DNA of 64,000 bases from Vreelandella malpeensis (GTDB lineage Bacteria > Pseudomonadota > Gammaproteobacteria > Pseudomonadales > Halomonadaceae). The translations under genes were made by a program, and so were the position numbers. Numbering within the stretch: the stretch's first letter is position 1; each line of letters starts with the position of its first letter. Shown here one piece after another: positions 19,069 to 27,119 of the stretch. The DNA lies in contig NZ_WHVL01000004.1 in NCBI RefSeq assembly GCF_020622355.1, forward strand, positions 62,001 to 126,000, written 5' to 3'. Below the pieces are notes generated by a model that was given only the letters and a program-made list of their open reading frames with translations, ran no database searches and was not told the origin of the DNA.

Positions 19069-19755
19069 ATGGCCGCCAGCGTACTGAACCTGATCGAATC
19101 ACTGGAAACGCATCTCGCGGGTACCCAGCAAGAGCTCGAGCAACTGCGCCGGGAGAACGCTCGCCTGAAAGAGCAGCTCGCGCACGTACTCGAACGCCCC
19201 TTGGCGGCCACATCGCCCGCCGAAGAAACGCCGGCATCGGCGCCCGAGACTGCCACGCGGGCCGAGGCGCCTCCTTCGCCCCACGCGCTTTTGAAGCAGT
19301 GGTACGAGCGCTACCCGCAGGCTTTCTTCAAGGGTCACACCAAACCGCTCAAGGTGGGCATCCATATCGATCTGGCTCAGCGCGAGCCGTGGTCCGGCAA
19401 GTTGATACGTCGGGCCCTGGCCAATTACGTCAACCTGCCGCGCTACGTCAAATCCATGCGTGAAGGCGCCGAGCGAGTGGACCTCGATGGCCAGCCTGCG
19501 GGTATCGTCGACAAGGAAGCCTCGCTTCACGCAAGCGAGCGGCGCAAGGAGCAGGTAGGCGACGAGCCCGCCAAATCTGCCTTCAAGAAGACCGGCAATT
19601 CCTCCGTGTCGGCGCGAAAAGAGGCTCGCCAGCAGGCCGGGCACGACCAACCGTCTCGGTCGAAAGACGAAGGGCAACGGGTCGAAGAAGCAAAGGCGCC
19701 ACTGACGATGGAAGAAAAAATAAAAGGGTTGATGCAGAAGTTCGAAGGGCGCTGA
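19069..19755 (+). CDS. ProQ/FinO-domain RNA-binding protein
   Basis: The 228-residue protein has an N-terminal coiled coil (about residues 5-45, heptads such as LEQLRRENARLKEQLAHVL), a Pro/Ala linker, the ProQ/FINO domain (about 68-140: ALLKQWYERYPQAFF … KPLKVGIHIDL … ALANYVNLPRYVKSM), then a charged C-terminal linker ending in a short MEEKIKGLMQKFEGR segment. FinO/ProQ proteins bind structured RNAs and stabilise sRNA–mRNA pairs. The coiled coil could oligomerise it. It has a perfect AAGGAGG before the ATG and follows folA by 20 bases. The exact ortholog is uncertain. Confidence 0.88.
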   Translation: MAASVLNLIESLETHLAGTQQELEQLRRENARLKEQLAHVLERPLAATSPAEETPASAPETATRAEAPPSPHALLKQWYERYPQAFFKGHTKPLKVGIHIDLAQREPWSGKLIRRALANYVNLPRYVKSMREGAERVDLDGQPAGIVDKEASLHASERRKEQVGDEPAKSAFKKTGNSSVSARKEARQQAGHDQPSRSKDEGQRVEEAKAPLTMEEKIKGLMQKFEGR

Positions 19756-20017
19756 GACTCGCAAGAGGCCTCCAGGGTTCCATAAAAAATCGCGAATAAT
19801 AAAAGAACACTGTTTTTTTCTATTGCGTTCCCCGGAATCCCAGTATAGAGTTTGGCTTGCGAGCATTGGACTATAACAAGGCTGATTTGAGGGCATGCCA
19901 CATATCGCCAAGAAACCGGCGAATGGCAGAAGAGCATGTTCCAGAAGCCACCTGCGGGGGTTTGGAAAAGCCCGGCAGAAACGATCGAAACAGTAAGCTA
20001 GTTAAGGAACCTACATC

Positions 20018-21112
20018 ATGAAAAAGACACTTTTAGCGACTGCTGTCATCGGTGCCCTGGGCGCCTCTGCTGCCGCTCAAGCAGCCACTGTTTACGACGA
20101 AGACGGCACCAAGGTTGACCTGTACGGCCGTATCGCTCTCGGTGTTGCCGGTGGCGGCCCCGAGTACAACGATGCCGGCGCGAAAATCGATAACGATGTT
20201 GAATTCGTCGACGTCTTCTCTCGTCTGGGTTTCCGTCTGAGCCAGGAAATCACCTCCGACCTGACCGCCTTCGGTCGTCTCGAGTGGCGTTTCCGCGCTG
20301 ACGAGCGTCGCACCGGCGAAGCCTTCCGCGAAACTCGCCAGTCCTACCTGGGTATCACCAGCCAGCAGTACGGTACTTTCCAGGGCGGTAACTTCGACAG
20401 CTTCTACAACCAGTTCGTTTCTCTGCCGTTCGACGTCTACGTCGACCAGGGCCTGTACTTCGCGGGTCACCCGAAGCAGTCTCGCGGCGACTCCATCGGT
20501 TACTACACGCCGGACCTCGAAGGCTTCACCGTCTTCCTGCAAGGCAAGCACTACAGCGAGCGCGGTCTGGTTGACGAAACCAACCCGGAGCTGGGCTTCG
20601 TTCGTGAAACTACCGATCAAGGTAACGTGACTGCCGCACAAGGTGGTGTTCGTTACGCACAAGGTCCTGTGACCGTTGGTCTTGGTTTCGTTGACGACGT
20701 CGTTCGTGGCGGCGGTAACGGCGAAATGATGTACGGCCTGATCGGCTCCTACGACTTCACCGACCAGTTCTCTGCTCGCCTGGGCTACGAAGGTCGTGAG
20801 AACAGCAATGACGTCGTGGGTGTCGACGAGACTCGTGGCGGCGGTTATGACACCGTAGGCGTAGGTGGTACTTTCACCACTGGCCCGTGGGCATTCAACC
20901 TCGATTACTACAACATCGAGCGTGACGATGCCGAAACCAGCCGTGCCTGGTCTACCGGTGCCTACTACAACGTCTCCAGCAACTTCGACGTATTCGTTGA
21001 AGTGGCCGACGCCGATGCACCGCGCATCAGCCGTAATGACAGCTTCGGTGACACCATCGACAGCCTGACCGACGACGTATACTGGCTGACAGGCGCTCGT
21101 TACTTCTTCTAA
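20018..21112 (+). CDS. Outer-membrane porin
   Basis: The 364-residue protein starts with a signal peptide (MKKTLLATAVIGALGASAAAQA, cleavage near residue 22). It then has the Gram-negative porin pattern: VDLYGRIALGVAGG, RLGFRLSQEITSDLTAFGRLEWRF, ETRQSYLGI, alternating beta strands, and a C-terminal aromatic residue (ARYFF) for barrel assembly. Trimeric 16-strand porins of this type allow diffusion of small solutes. Codon use is strongly biased to pyrimidine-ending codons, which fits high expression. SD AAGGA precedes the ATG, with a strong terminator after the gene. A 260-base upstream leader holds its promoter. Confidence 0.93.
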   Translation: MKKTLLATAVIGALGASAAAQAATVYDEDGTKVDLYGRIALGVAGGGPEYNDAGAKIDNDVEFVDVFSRLGFRLSQEITSDLTAFGRLEWRFRADERRTGEAFRETRQSYLGITSQQYGTFQGGNFDSFYNQFVSLPFDVYVDQGLYFAGHPKQSRGDSIGYYTPDLEGFTVFLQGKHYSERGLVDETNPELGFVRETTDQGNVTAAQGGVRYAQGPVTVGLGFVDDVVRGGGNGEMMYGLIGSYDFTDQFSARLGYEGRENSNDVVGVDETRGGGYDTVGVGGTFTTGPWAFNLDYYNIERDDAETSRAWSTGAYYNVSSNFDVFVEVADADAPRISRNDSFGDTIDSLTDDVYWLTGARYFF

Positions 21113-21150
21113 GCCCTGGTGCTTGAAAAGTAATACCTGAAGCTAGATAG

Positions 21151-21177
21151 AACCGGCCCAAAAGGGCCGGTTTTTTT
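21151..21177 (+). terminator. Rho-independent terminator of the first porin
   Basis: AACCGGCCC / GGGCCGGTT perfect 9-bp stem, AAAA loop, seven T residues, 38 bases after the porin stop. Confidence 0.95.
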
Positions 21178-21230
21178 ATGTTCGATCATCGTAAGTAACC
21201 ATGTTACGTGCACTTTCATCTTTTTTTGAA

Positions 21231-21242
21231 ATGTTATAACAT
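21231..21242 (+). promoter_or_regulatory. Perfect palindrome in the second porin's promoter region
   Basis: ATGTTATAACAT is a perfect 12-bp palindrome 46 bases before the second porin start. The TATAAC within it resembles a -10 box, so a repressor bound here could block RNA polymerase. No regulator can be named from the sequence. Confidence 0.4.
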
Positions 21243-21287
21243 ATTTTATCGCTGGATGATTCGTTCAATAATCATGCAAGGAAAGTC

Positions 21288-22298
21288 ATGAAGTACCCAT
21301 TCACGCTCGCCGCATTGGCATTGAGTACAAGCACTTTTGTGCAGGCCGCTACCCTCTACGATGAAAACGACACCCAAGTGGATATTTACGGTCGCATCTC
21401 GATCGGTGTCGCCGGCGGCGGCCCGGGTCGGGATGTCGAGGGAAACCGCATCGACAACGATCCCGAGTTCGTCGATGTCTATTCGCGTCTGGGCTTTCGC
21501 TTGAGTCAGCAGATCAACCCCGATCTCACCGCTTTTGGTCATCTGGAGTGGCGTTTCGCCGGCGACGAGCGAACCGTCGGTCAGGCCTTCAGGGAAACCC
21601 GGCAAAGCTACCTGGGGCTTGCGAGCGAGCGTTTCGGCACGGTCATGGCGGGCAATTTCAACAGCCTCTATTTCCAGAACGTCATCTCACCGTTCGATGT
21701 CTATCAGGATCGCGGGCTCTTGTTCAGTTCGAGCAATATCCAGTCGCGCGGTGACTCCATCGGTTACTACACGCCGGAAGTCAATGGCTTCACTACCTTC
21801 GTGCAGCTCAAGCACTACAGCGAACGGGGTCTCACCGAGCAGGAGCAGAGCGCCGAAGGCAGCGTCACCGCCGCGCAGGGCGGTATTCGCTACCAGCAGG
21901 GGCCGCTCACGCTGGCGTTGGGCGCGGTCGATAACGTGGTGCGTGGTGGGGGCAACGGCAAGGCGCTCTACGGCGCATCCGGCGCCTACAAGTTCGATGA
22001 CCAGTTCGTTGCGCGCCTGGGTATCGAAACCCAGGCGGATAGCAGCGAATATGGGGGCGGTTTCGATTCCTACGGGATCGGTGGAACCTATACCACGGGA
22101 CCCTGGGCGTTCAATGCCGACTACTACCGGGTAGAGCGTGACAACACTTCCAGCAGTGACGCCTGGGCAGCCGGCGGTTACTACGCGCTGACCAGCGATT
22201 TCGACCTGTTTCTGGAGCTGGCTGACGGAGATGCCCCGGCCATGCGCAACTCCTCCTCGAACATGTACTGGGTCACTGGCGCACGCTATCTCTTCTGA
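21288..22298 (+). CDS. Outer-membrane porin (paralogue of the preceding gene)
   Basis: A 336-residue porin closely related to the upstream one: shared YGRISIGVAGGGPG, YSRLGFRLSQQINPDLTAFGHLEWRFAG, RGDSIGYYTPEV and C-terminal ARYLF. The signal peptide is MKYPFTLAALALSTSTFVQA. It lacks a few loop segments of the first copy and uses codons less biased than it, so it is probably expressed less or under other conditions. It has its own SD (AAGGA), its own palindromic promoter region and its own terminator, so the pair is a tandem duplication with separate control. Confidence 0.92.
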   Translation: MKYPFTLAALALSTSTFVQAATLYDENDTQVDIYGRISIGVAGGGPGRDVEGNRIDNDPEFVDVYSRLGFRLSQQINPDLTAFGHLEWRFAGDERTVGQAFRETRQSYLGLASERFGTVMAGNFNSLYFQNVISPFDVYQDRGLLFSSSNIQSRGDSIGYYTPEVNGFTTFVQLKHYSERGLTEQEQSAEGSVTAAQGGIRYQQGPLTLALGAVDNVVRGGGNGKALYGASGAYKFDDQFVARLGIETQADSSEYGGGFDSYGIGGTYTTGPWAFNADYYRVERDNTSSSDAWAAGGYYALTSDFDLFLELADGDAPAMRNSSSNMYWVTGARYLF

Positions 22299-22326
22299 CG
22301 CTTTGGTCATCTTGCACCTGTGCATT

Positions 22327-22355
22327 AGCCGGCCCATCACTGGGCCGGCTTTTTT
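22327..22355 (+). terminator. Rho-independent terminator of the second porin
   Basis: AGCCGGCCCA / TGGGCCGGCT perfect 10-bp stem, TCAC loop, then a T-run. It insulates the porins from the capsule locus. Confidence 0.95.
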
Positions 22356-22528
22356 CATGCAGCAATGGTGGCGTCGATTTCTGTCATCACTTCCTTGTAT
22401 CGCTTCCTTGTAAAAGTTTTGTCGATGTAGAGCGGGGGAGAGTAATCACTTACAATGACCGGCTGACATGAGCGCTGGGTTGGCGCGCCTATCTTTTTCA
22501 ATCAGGTAACATGTAGGGCAAGGGAAAA

Positions 22529-22560
22529 CGCCCGGTTCGATCCCCGGGCGGTAGCGTGCC
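22529..22560 (+). promoter_or_regulatory. ops/JUMPstart-like RfaH recruitment element with hairpin
   Basis: GGCGGTAGCGTGC at 22547-22559 is identical to the core ops element that pauses RNA polymerase and recruits RfaH in enteric polysaccharide operons. It lies 20 bases before the first capsule gene, in the transcribed leader. It directly overlaps the 3' side of a perfect 7-bp hairpin (CGCCCGG 22529-22535 / CCGGGCG 22544-22550). A -10-like TACAAT at 22451-22456 may mark the promoter, but I see no good -35. An RfaH-like C-terminus is encoded at the other end of this window. Confidence 0.8.
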
Positions 22561-22578
22561 TCTTTTCTGGGAACCAAT

Positions 22579-22986
22579 ATGCCATTTTCACCACGTGACA
22601 ATCTGTCGACCGTGCGCCTGTTGCTCGGCGCACTCACTCTTGCCTTGATCAGCGGCTGCGCCACCAGCTACCCCTCGGGCAGCGCGTCGCAGTCACCTCG
22701 GTACGCGCTGAACAACGACAGCGCCAAGGCCATTGGCGACGCCAATATCAACGGCTTTCTGGAACAGTCTCCCGCCGGCGGTGTGACGAGCGCGGCAAGA
22801 AGCCCTTGGGGCGACAATGTCGAGATCATTGCCGATGCCCCTTACCTGGCGGCCAGTGGCCGAGAGTGCCGCCAACTGCAGATCGTGGCCATGGGCGGCG
22901 ATACTCGCCGCGGCCTGGTGTGCAAGACGGACAACGGCTGGGTGAACCAGCGGGTAGTGACACAAACGGTAGAAGGGCGCTTTTGA
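22579..22986 (+). CDS. Small lipoprotein at the head of the capsule export operon
   Basis: The 135-residue product has a lipoprotein signal peptide with lipobox LISGC (Cys about 26), so it is probably anchored in the outer or inner membrane. The C-terminal half (ECRQLQIVAMGGDTRRGLVCKTDNGWV) resembles the short globular domain at the end of 17-kDa surface-antigen-type lipoproteins, with two conserved cysteines; this is a weak resemblance. It is the first gene after the ops element and its stop overlaps the start of the KpsD-like gene (TGATG), so it is likely an accessory part of the capsule exporter. Its specific role is unknown. Confidence 0.75.
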   Translation: MPFSPRDNLSTVRLLLGALTLALISGCATSYPSGSASQSPRYALNNDSAKAIGDANINGFLEQSPAGGVTSAARSPWGDNVEIIADAPYLAASGRECRQLQIVAMGGDTRRGLVCKTDNGWVNQRVVTQTVEGRF

Positions 22987-24740
22987 TGAACATGCTTTCC
23001 ATGGATAAGCCCGCACGTTGGATGAAAGGGCTCGCTACCGTTTCCCTCACGTGCCTGCTTGCCTTCGGCAGCACCGCCCAGGCCCAGTTGCTGAGCTTGC
23101 CCAGCGATACGATATCCGGTCAGCGCAGCGGCCAGTCGTCAGGCGCCGGCCAAGGCCAGAACTCGGGCCAGGAACAGGTCGACGACACTCCGCGCGCAGA
23201 TTGGCGAAGCGGCACTTACGGCCCGGTGCCCAGCACCCAGCCACAAAACCCGGACATGCTGCCGCCGTTCGGCTTCAACCTGTTCACTGGCGGCTTTCGT
23301 GGTGCCATTGGTGACGGTCTGAACAGCGATTATCGCATCAAGCCCGGTGATCAGGTCACCGTACGCGCCTGGGGGGCTTTCGAGCTTGACCGCACGCTTC
23401 CGGTGGATGCCCAGGGCAACATCTTCATTCCCGGCTCCGGCCCCTTGAACGTGGAAGGCCAGAGCAGCCAACAGGTGGACAACAGCGTTCGCCAGGCCAT
23501 CACCTCCGTCTACCCGGACAACGTCGAGGTCTACACCAACCTGCAAGGCGTGCAACCGGTAGCCGTCTACGTGACTGGCTACGTCGAAAACCCGGGCCGC
23601 TACGCCGGCACGCCGGACGACTCGCTGCTCTACTTCCTCGATCAGGCCGGCGGCATCGATCAGGACCTGGGCAGTTACCGCCAGATCCGCGTGCTGCGCA
23701 ACGGTAACCAGATCGCCACCGTCGACCTTTACGACTTTCTCATCAACGGCACCATTCCCCGCCCGCAGTTCCAGGACGGCGATACCATCGTGGTCGAGGA
23801 GCGCGGCCCGGCGATTGCCGTGGTGGGCGACGTTCATCGCGAGCTGCGCTACGAGCTGACCAGCAACACCTTGAGCGGCGCGGAACTCGTCAACTTGGCG
23901 CGGCTGAGAAGCGGCGTTTCTCACGTATTGCTGCGCGGTGATCGCCCCAGTGGCCCCATCGCCCAGTATTTCCCCCTGGCCCTGTTCTCCGGCCAGACCA
24001 TTCGCAGCGGCGATGAAGTGACCTTCAGTGCCGACCAGCGCAGCGAGACCATCGTGGTGGAAGTGGAGGGTAGCTACTATGGTCCCTCGCGCTACGCGCT
24101 GCCACGCAACGCTCGCCTGAGCGAGCTGCTTGACGCCATTTCGGTACCCCAGAACCTGACCGCAGTGGAGAGCGTCTCGCTGCGCCGCGAAAGCGTACGC
24201 CGCCAGCAGGAGCAGTCGCTGGAAGACAGCCTGCGCCGCCTGGAAACCACCTATCTGGGCGCGACCTCTCGCACCGACGAAGAAGCCCAGATCCGCCTGC
24301 GCGAAGCCGAGCTGATCGAGCGCTTCATCCAGCGTGCCCGCGATCTCGAGCCCAGTGGCACGCTCGTGGTCGCCCAGAACGGTCAGATTTCCGATATTCG
24401 TCTGCAAGACGGTGATGTCATCACCATTCCAGAAATCAGCGACTCCGTGCTGCTCAGCGGTGAAGTGCTCGTGCCCCAGGCCGTGGTCTATCGTCCAGGC
24501 ATGAGTGTCATCGACTATGTCAATGGTGCCGGCGGCTTTACCGAACGCGCCAACGAGGACCAGATTCTACTGGTGCGCCAGAACGGTGCCGTCGAACACG
24601 CCAGGAACTCACCGCTGCGCCCGGGCGATGAAATCCTCGTCATGCCCAAGGTGCCGAGCCACAACCTGCAGTTCGCCTCGACCATCATGGAAATGCTGTT
24701 CCAGATCGCCGTGACCACTCGAGTCGTACTGGACCTGTAG
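22986..24740 (+). CDS. Capsular polysaccharide export protein, KpsD-like (OPX family)
   Basis: A periplasmic/outer-membrane polysaccharide export protein, 584 residues. The signal peptide ends in AQAQ (about residue 34) without a lipobox cysteine, as in KpsD rather than the lipoprotein CtrA/Wza. After a Gly/Gln/Ser-rich stretch comes the export motif (YRIKPGDQVTVRAWG … PVDAQGNIFIPGSGPLNVEG), followed by SLBB-type repeats (VYVTGYVENPGRYAG … and VLLSGEVLVPQAVVYRPGMS). A coiled coil occurs around residues 395-450. It starts on the stop of the lipoprotein gene. With the following two genes it forms the trans-envelope exporter. Confidence 0.9.
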   Translation: MNMLSMDKPARWMKGLATVSLTCLLAFGSTAQAQLLSLPSDTISGQRSGQSSGAGQGQNSGQEQVDDTPRADWRSGTYGPVPSTQPQNPDMLPPFGFNLFTGGFRGAIGDGLNSDYRIKPGDQVTVRAWGAFELDRTLPVDAQGNIFIPGSGPLNVEGQSSQQVDNSVRQAITSVYPDNVEVYTNLQGVQPVAVYVTGYVENPGRYAGTPDDSLLYFLDQAGGIDQDLGSYRQIRVLRNGNQIATVDLYDFLINGTIPRPQFQDGDTIVVEERGPAIAVVGDVHRELRYELTSNTLSGAELVNLARLRSGVSHVLLRGDRPSGPIAQYFPLALFSGQTIRSGDEVTFSADQRSETIVVEVEGSYYGPSRYALPRNARLSELLDAISVPQNLTAVESVSLRRESVRRQQEQSLEDSLRRLETTYLGATSRTDEEAQIRLREAELIERFIQRARDLEPSGTLVVAQNGQISDIRLQDGDVITIPEISDSVLLSGEVLVPQAVVYRPGMSVIDYVNGAGGFTERANEDQILLVRQNGAVEHARNSPLRPGDEILVMPKVPSHNLQFASTIMEMLFQIAVTTRVVLDL

Positions 24741-24743
24741 ATC

Positions 24744-25553
24744 ATGGCGGAGAACCCGACGAAAGCTCTCGGCGCACGTACGCCCTGGCAAGTCACCCGT
24801 AGCGTGTGGTACGCCATGTTCATGCGCGAGGCCATCTCACGCACCATGGCGGACCGCATGGGCTGGTTCTGGATGATCTTCGAGCCGGTCGCCTTCGTGG
24901 GAATCATGATTGGCGTACGAAGCTTCATCCGCGGGGATCGCCTCATCATGAACGCCGAGTTCATTCCTTGGCTGATCGCCGGTTTGATGGGCTTTACCCT
25001 CGTGCGTGAGGGCATGATGCGCGGCATGGGCGCGGTGGACTCCAACAAGGCGCTGTTCGCGTATCGTCAGGTGCAGCCGGTGGACCCGGTCATCGTGAGA
25101 AACTTCCTGGAAGGCATGCTGCGCTCGCTCGTGTTCCTGATCTTGATCGTCGGCGCGTTGATGCTGGGTCAGGACATGTACCCGGACAACACCATTCGCG
25201 TCATGGCCGCCTGGTTTTCCTTATGGAGCCTGGGGCTGGGCCTGGGCCTTTTCACCTCGGTCGCGGCTTCGCTGGTGCCCGAAGTAGGCAAGGTCATCCG
25301 CATGCTGTCGCTACCGCTCATGCTGTTGTCCGGTGTCATCTTGCCGCTCAACAGCCTGCCGCACTGGTTGCTCGAATACCTGATGCTCAACCCCATCCCC
25401 CATGGGCTGGAAACGCTGCGTCTCGGATTTTTCGACAACTACCACGTCGTGCCCGGCACCAGCATGCTCTATTTCTGGCTATTCACGTTCTCGCTCATCG
25501 CCCTGGGGCTGGTCATGCACCTGCGCTTTATCGATCGTTTGAAGGCAAGCTAA
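24744..25553 (+). CDS. Capsular polysaccharide ABC transporter permease, KpsM/CtrC-like
   Basis: The 269-residue ABC-2 type membrane protein has six hydrophobic segments. Characteristic features are AISRTMADRMGWFWMIFEPVAFVG in the N-terminal part (written here as residues about 30-53; key residues R33, D38, G41, E48), and PLNSLPHWLLEYLMLNPIPH near the fifth helix. It would carry lipid-linked polymer across the inner membrane with the KpsT-like ATPase at 28.5 kb. It begins 3 bases after the KpsD-like stop and ends 3 bases before the KpsE-like start. Confidence 0.92.
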   Translation: MAENPTKALGARTPWQVTRSVWYAMFMREAISRTMADRMGWFWMIFEPVAFVGIMIGVRSFIRGDRLIMNAEFIPWLIAGLMGFTLVREGMMRGMGAVDSNKALFAYRQVQPVDPVIVRNFLEGMLRSLVFLILIVGALMLGQDMYPDNTIRVMAAWFSLWSLGLGLGLFTSVAASLVPEVGKVIRMLSLPLMLLSGVILPLNSLPHWLLEYLMLNPIPHGLETLRLGFFDNYHVVPGTSMLYFWLFTFSLIALGLVMHLRFIDRLKAS

Positions 25554-25556
25554 TTC

Positions 25557-26657
25557 ATGCAAGCGTCACTTCGCCGTTTTATCACCAAGTCGCCCCATTG
25601 GGCCGTTGCGATTCTGGCCATTTTGCTGGTGTCCTTTTACTGGTTCGTCTGGGCGCAGGAGCGCTACGTATCCCGGGCCACCGTGGTACTGGATAGCCCC
25701 CAAGTCGCCACACCGGAATTCAGCTTGTCGTCGCTCATGGGCAGCGGGGGCGGGGGCAATACGCACGATCTGCTGCTGCTGCGCGAGCACCTGTTATCCG
25801 TAGATATGCTTCGCCGCCTGGACGAAGCGCTGGATTTTCGCAAGCACTACAGCGAACACGGGGATATTTTCGCCACCCTGTGGAACGCCAACGCCCCCAT
25901 CGAGGAGCTGCATCAGTACTACCTGCGCCGGGTCAACATCGAGCTCGATGAGTACGCCGGCGTACTCAACGTAGAAGTGCAGGGCTATACCCCCGAGTTC
26001 GCCCATGACATGGCGCAGATGCTGCTGGATGCCGGCGAAGACCATATGAACCAGATGGGACACCGGCTCGCAGACGAGCAGGTGCGCTTTCTGGAACAGC
26101 AAATGGTTCGCCTGGAAGAGCGCTTTCGCGACACGCGCTCGGAGCTTCTGGATTTCCAGAACGAGTACGGCCTGGTATCCCCGACCGCCACGGTGGAAAG
26201 CCTGAACCAGGTAGTCGCCACCCTGGAAGGTGACCTGGCCCGGCTGCAGGCGCAGCGCGATGCCCTGGCAAGCTTTCAAAGCTCGCAATCCGCCGAGCTT
26301 CGCCAGGTAGAGCGCAACATCACGGCGCTGCGAGACCAGATCGGCGAGCAAAGCGAACGCCTGGCCCAGGCGGCCGGCGGCGCGCTCAACCGGGTATCGG
26401 CGGAATACGAAACCCTGGAGCTTCAGGCCCAGTTCGCCCAGGAAACCTACTCGAGCGCCCTGGCCGCCCTCGAAAATACCCGGCTCGAGGCCGCTCGCCA
26501 GCTCAAGCAGGTCAGCGTACTGCAAAGCCCGCTCTACCCGGAATACCCGACCGAACCCAACCGCCTGTACAACGCCACGGTCTTCGCGATCATCACCATC
26601 TTCCTCGCCTTCATCCTCAGCATGATCATCATGATCGTGAAGGACCACCGCGACTGA
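25557..26657 (+). CDS. Capsule polysaccharide export inner-membrane protein, KpsE/CtrB-like
   Basis: A 366-residue polysaccharide co-polymerase (PCP-3) protein with a membrane helix near each end (WAVAILAILLVSFYWFVWA about 15-33; NATVFAIITIFLAFILSMII about 338-357). A long periplasmic coiled coil lies between them, and a proline-rich motif (SPLYPEYPTEPNR) comes just before the second helix. PCP-3 proteins bridge the ABC transporter and the OPX protein. It is the last gene of the tight three-gene export block; the ATPase gene is displaced 1.9 kb downstream by repeats and a metallo-hydrolase gene. Confidence 0.92.
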   Translation: MQASLRRFITKSPHWAVAILAILLVSFYWFVWAQERYVSRATVVLDSPQVATPEFSLSSLMGSGGGGNTHDLLLLREHLLSVDMLRRLDEALDFRKHYSEHGDIFATLWNANAPIEELHQYYLRRVNIELDEYAGVLNVEVQGYTPEFAHDMAQMLLDAGEDHMNQMGHRLADEQVRFLEQQMVRLEERFRDTRSELLDFQNEYGLVSPTATVESLNQVVATLEGDLARLQAQRDALASFQSSQSAELRQVERNITALRDQIGEQSERLAQAAGGALNRVSAEYETLELQAQFAQETYSSALAALENTRLEAARQLKQVSVLQSPLYPEYPTEPNRLYNATVFAIITIFLAFILSMIIMIVKDHRD

Positions 26658-26670
26658 GGTTGGCAACCCA

Positions 26671-27094
26671 AGCACCGCTACGCGCTGCCTTCCGCGGGTG
26701 CGCTCTGCGGCTTACCCGCGCTACGAATACCGCCACACCCCGTAGCGCGGCGTAACGAGCGCCAGCGAGGCACCCGCGTGGCGGCGCCAGCCGCCCGATA
26801 GTGCAACGACAACCCGGAAGGAATGTACCCGTAGCGCGGCGTAACGAGCGACAGCGAGGCACCCGCGATGGCGGCGACCAGCCGCCCGGCCGCGCCACGC
26901 AACCTGGAGCACCGCTTCGCGCTGCCTTTCGCGGGTGCGCCCTTCGGCTTACCCGCGCTACGGGAATGTGCCCCCATAGCGCGGAAAAATGTGCCCACAA
27001 CGCGGAAGGAATACACCCCGTAGCGCGGCGTAACGAGCGACAGCGAGGCACCCGTAGCGACGGCCCGGCGCGAAGGCGGCGCCAGCCGCCCGGC
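26671..27094. repeat. REP/BIME cluster inside the capsule export operon
   Basis: This 460-base non-coding gap between the KpsE-like and metallo-hydrolase genes holds about five GTAG-footed hairpin arms, some paired and one single (GTAGCGCGGCGTAACGAGCG at 26832 after GGAATGTACCC). The last pair has a long spacer (about 65 bases from 26959) containing the recurring words GGAATGTGCCCCCATA, GCGGAA and ATGTGCCCACAA. The same long spacer occurs inverted at 63.74-63.80 kb. The arrangement is less regular than the 150-bp arrays. Confidence 0.88.
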
Positions 27095-27119
27095 CTCGCC
27101 ACGAAAGAAAAGGTGAACC

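Noticed and set aside
22529-22550. A tRNA T-arm-like sequence (GGTTCGATCC) before the capsule genes
   Set aside because: The stem pairs around an 8-base loop, and no acceptor, D or anticodon arms are present; it is better read as the hairpin that overlaps the ops element.
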